From contig CM041203.1 in assembly GCA_023078555.1 (NCBI GenBank), positions 81,481-145,480 of the forward strand: DNA of 64,000 nt, given 5' to 3'. The notes below the pieces were generated by a model. It had not been told where the DNA came from. It was given only the letters and a program-made list of their open reading frames with translations, and made no database searches. Both the position numbers and the translations under genes were made by a program. This stretch comes from Ulva prolifera. Lineage: Eukaryota; Chlorophyta; Ulvophyceae; Ulvales; Ulvaceae. Shown in pieces: positions 59,413-64,000 of the stretch; the first letter of the stretch is position 1; the number at the start of each line of letters is the position of its first letter.

Positions 59413-62400
59413 TCATGCCGCTGGCCCGGCTAGCTCATTAGCGAGGTCTATGGTGAAGTTGAGGTGTGCCCGTAACTGCCTCGCGGCAGCGAACTGCAGG
59501 TCACGCGGAACCCCCACGCGGTCTCTTAGGTACCCCAGGCTCTTCTCCACCACCTCAGCATGCTTCTGCTTGTTGCCCCCAAGCCACGATCCATCACCAA
59601 ATTCAGCACGCGCTGCTTCTGTCCCATGCAGCAGCGCATGCGCTGTGCACGCCAGTGCAGCTTCGACAGGCTCCAGGTAGGAGAGGTCTGGCTTAGCATA
59701 CGGGTCCGCGAGGGGAGCAGAGAAGTGCTTGCCAGGGGATCCGATGGCACGGAGCGCAAACTGTGCCACTGCACTGTAGTTGGAGACCAGCTTCGCAGCT
59801 GCCTCAATTCGGTACCGCTCAGCCTGAATGGCAGCTAGATGTAAGAACTCAGCACTGTGCTGTGCCACAGGTCCTCATATCTTTACCAATCTGGTCACGC
59901 CACGGTTATGCCGTTGCCAAGGCGTATGATCACAAACAGTACAAAATGATAGCCGACCATGTGGATGCCGGACTCACCGACACCAAAGTGCATGCAATTG
60001 AGTAATTCTGCAGGCATGCGTTCGTGGAATTGGTGGATACATGGCACTGTGCTGTCAGAATTCAAGAGGACGGCTGACACAGAAGATCACACCAAACCGC
60101 CTTCAATCACATTGCTGCGCGGCTCAGACGATGCACCGTCAATCGGAGGAAGGGGTAGCTTCCAGCTTCTGCCATCAGTCCCGTTGATCGCCATAGCGAT
60201 GGCTTCAGTGTCTGGTGCTGGCCAGCAAGTGCCATATCTACACAATGTGCAAGCCTGTTTAGGATTGCCCTGGGAATGGGTGCGCTGTGTGCCATATTCT
60301 CATGATGCTGAACCCCGCCACACATAGCGTCCCTAGTGGCGCACAGATATATCTAGTGAGTGCATGGAGTGAAGTTCAAGCACGAAAGCAGTCCGGAACA
60401 CCTGCGGGATTCTCAGTAGCAGGTACAGTGTTCCAGAGGAAGCTGTCAACACACTGCAGCTGTTTGCACCGTGCACGAGGAAGTCCGTATGAACGGGTGT
60501 GACACCATGCCACAACAAGCAGAGCCGTGGGGGGCTCACAGGCCGGCAGCGATGCACAGTCGATGGCGCAGATGACACGGCAAGCGTTGAACGAAGAGAG
60601 GAGAGCGCACTGTGGTGGAATATCATAGCAATGTGTGTAATGATCTGACTGTGTTGCACTGTACGTGCTACGTGCTTCCAATGCCTCAAACCACCTGCAG
60701 CAGAGCGGAACGTCTGGGCATACAACATGAATATCGGCGAAATACCTGCGTGATGAGAAAGCAGGCATTATTCCACTGCAGTTCGCCAGATACGCCTCAA
60801 GTGAATGCGACCATCAGGGACAAGAATACATACACGATCCAAAATGACATCTGATGTGACAAAACCCCGATTCCCTGTGAAGGTTATCATACTCAACACA
60901 ACGCAAGTCAACTAGCACTGTTTTCCATGAGCACCATTCAGGTGATGTGTTTCACGAAGAACATGAACTATGTATGTACTAGCCGAGACCACAACACCCC
61001 GGCTGTCAAACTCTAGCTGGCGACTATATGGGAAGCAGCCGGCAGCTGAATCTATGTTGCTATGCAGGACCATTTGGCTGTCTCAGGCGATGTAACTTCA
61101 CCCAGCCGCAGAGGCATGACCCCGCACCTGTCGATGTTGTCCCACCCGCCATTACGCAATTTGAAGCCCTTCCAGAACAGCAGGCTCGCGTTCTGGCGCT
61201 CCAGGAACGGCGCCCACACGATGTCCACCATGCTGATCGTGTCGCCCAGGAAGAACGGGCCCCCACCGCCGATTTGCTCCAGGGCAGAATTCACAGAGTC
61301 CATCGCCTTGCAGAAGCCAGCACGTGCGCGCTCCTCGCCTGCATCATCCAGGGCCCGGAACAGCCACCGGCACCAGAGAGCAAAGACATCCCGCTCAAGC
61401 TGGAGCAACGCTCCTGCAGCCTCACGCAGCCGACCCTCAGATGGAAGCATCTTCACCTCGCTGAACTCCTGCACTCTCCACCATTGCAGAGTTGAACACA
61501 TGGCCGCTGAGTCTCAGGTGCAAAACGATGCTGTGGTGAATCGCTGTCTTGATTAATCAGAAGTTACAGCCCACTTGTGTGCACAACTGCAGCCACAGCG
61601 TCTGCTACATAATGCAGCTCTACAGCTACGCAGGAGCACTGCGCTTGTGCACAGGTGGCGTGGGAGACGTAGGGGGAGTAATCTGGTGGCTTGGCGTGTG
61701 CATGTGGCATGGCGCATCTACACACAGCTCGGTCTTGCATGTGCAGGATCAAGCTGCACGTAAGCTTGATACAGGACTCCCGCCTCAAACCGAGGAGTGG
61801 TGTGCAGTGAGCCGGTCACGTTGGAAGCCACAGGCTGGAAATTAAGAGCTTGGCCCATGTGTAGCTGGATTTTTTTTGTTGCATCGTTGCTTTGCAGCCA
61901 GGCTAGAGTTGCTGAATCGAGAGCCTGGCGATCATGAGGGCACAGGCACATAGCTGCCTACAGGCATGGCATATGGTGACAGCAGTGCCATACCGATGAC
62001 CCGCTCAGACGAGCAGCTCCAGAGCGCACTGCTGCAGCTCCAGCAGCCAGCAGAGGCTGCAGTGGTCCTGCTGGTGGCAGCATCGACCGGTCTGGGAACG
62101 TCTGCACGACAGGCCCACCTGCAGCCTCTGCCACCGCACGCCATGCTGGAAGCACAGTCATTGTGGCCACTGATCCGAGCAAGCAAACGACTGCTGCTGA
62201 ATTAGTGTGTAAAACTTTTCAGTTGTAGAGCTGTGGCAAAGTGAAGAGCTCTCTATCAAACAGCAGTGAGTGTTTGAGGCAGCGGCGCGAAATGGCTGGC
62301 CAAGGTTTTAGGGCATCACAATCACTTGGCCTTCGAGGCATGTGATCTATGTGTGATTGCACCGTGGACTTGAGGCATGGTGTATCTGGCGGGGTAGAGC

Positions 62401-63571
62401 ATTGTACCTTTTCAAGGAGCATCATAATGTCCATCGACTCGGTGTACACACGGCCATCGAGCTCAATGACGGGTAGCAGGCCATTAGGAACCTTCTGCAG
62501 GAAAGACTGTGGCTTGTCGCCGTAGGATCGCATGTTGATCTTTTCCATTGTGTATGGAATCTGCTTCTCCTCTAGCAGCCACCAGATCTGTATATGCAGA
62601 CAAGAATCGTGGTCTCTAGATCCAGAGATCGGCTGTCTCTACAAGTCAACATCATGCGCTAGTGCAGCACCAGGTACCCAATATGTAAGTGGGATGCGCA
62701 TAGTTGGTACAGGTATGACAGCCTCTGCAGGTATGTGACCACACGCTGGAGCCTGTAGATTGTGGCTTATTGCCGTGGAATGTGCGTAGGACCATGATGC
62801 ACATGGGACGACGAAAACAGCTCACTACATGCTCCTCCTTCCCTCCTCCCTCCGCCTGCTTTAACATCAAACCCCACTGACGGACATTGATCGTCACAAC
62901 GAATTGTGTTGCCCTGGGGAGACTTCCGGCATGTGGGCTCATGTTGCGTGTTGTACCACGCAACATGCACTGCAACAAGCGTATGCTGGTGGGCAGCACC
63001 ACACATGCAACCAAACAGGTGATACAATTGAGACCGCACCCGTTGGCAGTAGGGACACCATGCAGCATGGTCACGAAAGAAGTGAACCCTGATATCGTCA
63101 TCTGATTTCCCGAACAGTCGCTTGTGGATGTTCGGATTAGCGGGGCCATTCGCTGGATCTGTGACAGTCTGAATGCCTGCAGGATATACAATTGGAAAGA
63201 GGGTCTGCACATTGCCAAAGGTTGTGCGGGGAACTGGGAGCCTGTGTTCAGGGCGGCCTGGTTGCAAGTGCCCGACGTGCAGTTGTGCCAGGCACACAGT
63301 CAGCCAGCGGATGCAAAGCTGTGGCATGCACAGACCGCGTAGATTCCGAAAACAATCAGCGGACGTCGAATCGGGACACAACGGGCGTGTTTTATAGCTT
63401 CGGGAGTGAATGTTCACCTGCTGCTTCCTGAGCTTCTTCCACGCGTGCTTGTAACGCTGCCCAGTCCATTGTTTGGGTTGCGTGCGCAATGGATCTTGTG
63501 CGAGTGCGAGGAACACCAAGACCTAGTACACGGGGAAACCTGGTACTCGGCAAGCAAAGTCCCTGCCTCAT
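59413..63571 (-). CDS. Glutathione S-transferase-like protein with CPYC site and C-terminal extension
   Basis: A large plant/algal GST-fold protein. Exons 63571-63418, 63176-63040, 62587-62408, 61468-61128, 60694-60611, 60237-60093 and 59823-59413 (154, 137, 180, 341, 84, 145 and 411 bases) sum to 1452, giving 483 residues. The leader MRQGLCLPSTRFPRVLGLGV suggests a plastid. The thioredoxin-fold domain has RVHFFRDHAAWCPYCQ with CPYC at 92-95, then WWLLEEKQIPYTMEKINM and VPNGLLPVIELDGRVYTESM. The all-helical domain has LERDVFALWCRWLF and GPFFLGDTISMVDIVWAPFL, then WFEALEARSTYSATQSDHYT. After PPQ a separate C-terminal region begins (GTDGRSWKLPLPP), ending YLRDRVGVPRDLQFAAARQL and NFTIDLANELAGPAA. 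CPYC is the glutaredoxin-type dithiol, so thiol-disulfide or dehydroascorbate chemistry is possible. No reaction is established for this family. Confidence 0.86.
62030..62101 (-). other. Possible alternative or decayed exon of the GST-like gene
   Basis: In intron 3 of the GST-like gene, a 72-base segment flanked by a GTGCAG acceptor and a GTGCGC donor reads TFPDRSMLPPAGPLQPLLA in phase 0. It resembles the FPD.xMLP segment that, in the main model, is supplied by exon 4 (EFSEVKMLPSEGRLREAAG). It could be a mutually exclusive exon, a relic of an exon duplication, or chance. Confidence 0.4.
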
Positions 63572-64000
63572 GGTGCGGCTAGCCTGAATTTCAGCCTGCC
63601 TGAAGTGCCGAAATCTCTGTACAAGACCACAAGGTTTGAGAACTGTCAGCGAGTGCACTTGCGAACGGTACAGACGCAATAATATGTAGAAAGATTTCGC
63701 ATCGGCGGGCTCATAGAATCGTTCAGCCCAGATGACAGCGATTTTCCAGAGCTCTGTGACCCGCAGAGTCCCTTGGATACGTGCACACGCAGTTCCCCAC
63801 AACTCCTACACCAGTGCCACCAGATTCCACTTGAAGTCAACTGTATGATGCTACAGCTGTCGTGATGGAATCATGGTAAGTGCGGGCCTGCCACCCTTGC
63901 GACTGCCAGCTGAGGTGTTCAACCGTAGTCATGCATGGACACTGCTGCAGGTCACTCATGATCAACGAAACCGCTGGATCGGCGGGTCGGCGCTCCTTCT
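63572..64000. other. Upstream region of the GST-like gene
   Basis: No gene supported. An in-frame ATG at 63802 would extend the GST-like protein by 77 residues, but that extension lacks leader character and is probably 5' untranslated or promoter sequence. Confidence 0.4.

Overview
This is nuclear DNA from a eukaryote, most likely a chlorophyte green alga (trebouxiophyte-like). Almost every recognisable gene is broken by short spliceosomal introns. Donors are mostly GTGCG, GTACG, GTGAG or GTGTG and acceptors mostly TGCAG, as in green algae. TGTAA poly(A) signals follow several stops. The gene set is plant-like: an AP2 transcription factor, plastid trigger factor, a VTE6/DUF92 protein, a plastid-type BolA, an organellar asparaginyl-tRNA synthetase, a chorismate-lyase-like protein and a vacuolar CAX exchanger. 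I saw no virus-like element, no CRISPR array and no rRNA or tRNA gene that I could support. Exon joins below were worked out by hand from reading frame, splice signals and remembered family sequences; in several genes the summed exon length divides exactly by three.

Layout. 0-2.8 kb: mostly non-coding and unusually rich in palindromes, with one possible exon on each strand. 2.8-6.5 kb: two-domain AP2/ERF regulator (+). 7.0-13.3 kb: three genes on the minus strand, a flavin-reductase-like protein, tRNA adenosine deaminase ADAT1 and a plastid beta-hydroxyacid dehydrogenase. 13.4-15.3 kb: unresolved minus-strand exons. 15.3-19.3 kb: YjbQ family protein (-) and a CCDC112-like coiled-coil protein (+), divergent. 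19.5-20.7 kb: unidentified plus-strand exons. 21.0-29.3 kb: organellar AsnRS (-) and plastid trigger factor (+), divergent. 29.3-31.8 kb: gene-poor, with a short tandem duplication. 31.8-36.8 kb: USB1 (-), VTE6 (+), BolA (-), dihydroneopterin aldolase (-). 37.9-42.0 kb: unknown coiled-coil protein (+) and two-RRM protein (-). 43.1-47.7 kb: chorismate-lyase-like protein (-) and TCAIM-like protein (+). 48.8-52.1 kb: CAX H+/Ca2+ exchanger (-). 52.7-53.3 kb: unidentified ORFs (-). 53.5-56.2 kb: M20 peptidase (+). 56.5-58.9 kb: second beta-hydroxyacid dehydrogenase (-). 59.4-63.6 kb: 483-residue GST-like protein with a CPYC site (-).

The genes do not form one pathway, but there is an organellar theme. 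Many products carry leader-like N termini and serve plastid or mitochondrial protein synthesis and folding (AsnRS, trigger factor), Fe-S and redox work (BolA, flavin reductase, GST), vitamin metabolism (VTE6, dihydroneopterin aldolase) or aldehyde clearance (two hydroxyacid dehydrogenases). Neighbours are often divergent with 0.5-0.8 kb between starts, or convergent with 0.1-0.4 kb between stops.

The most unusual signals are structural rather than coding: a tract of abutting perfect palindromes at 634-811, a 20-bp perfect palindrome in an intron at 43.7 kb, a run of 30 C at 56.76 kb, an apparent excess of GCATGC across the window, and an in-phase look-alike exon in the GST-like gene at 62.0-62.1 kb.
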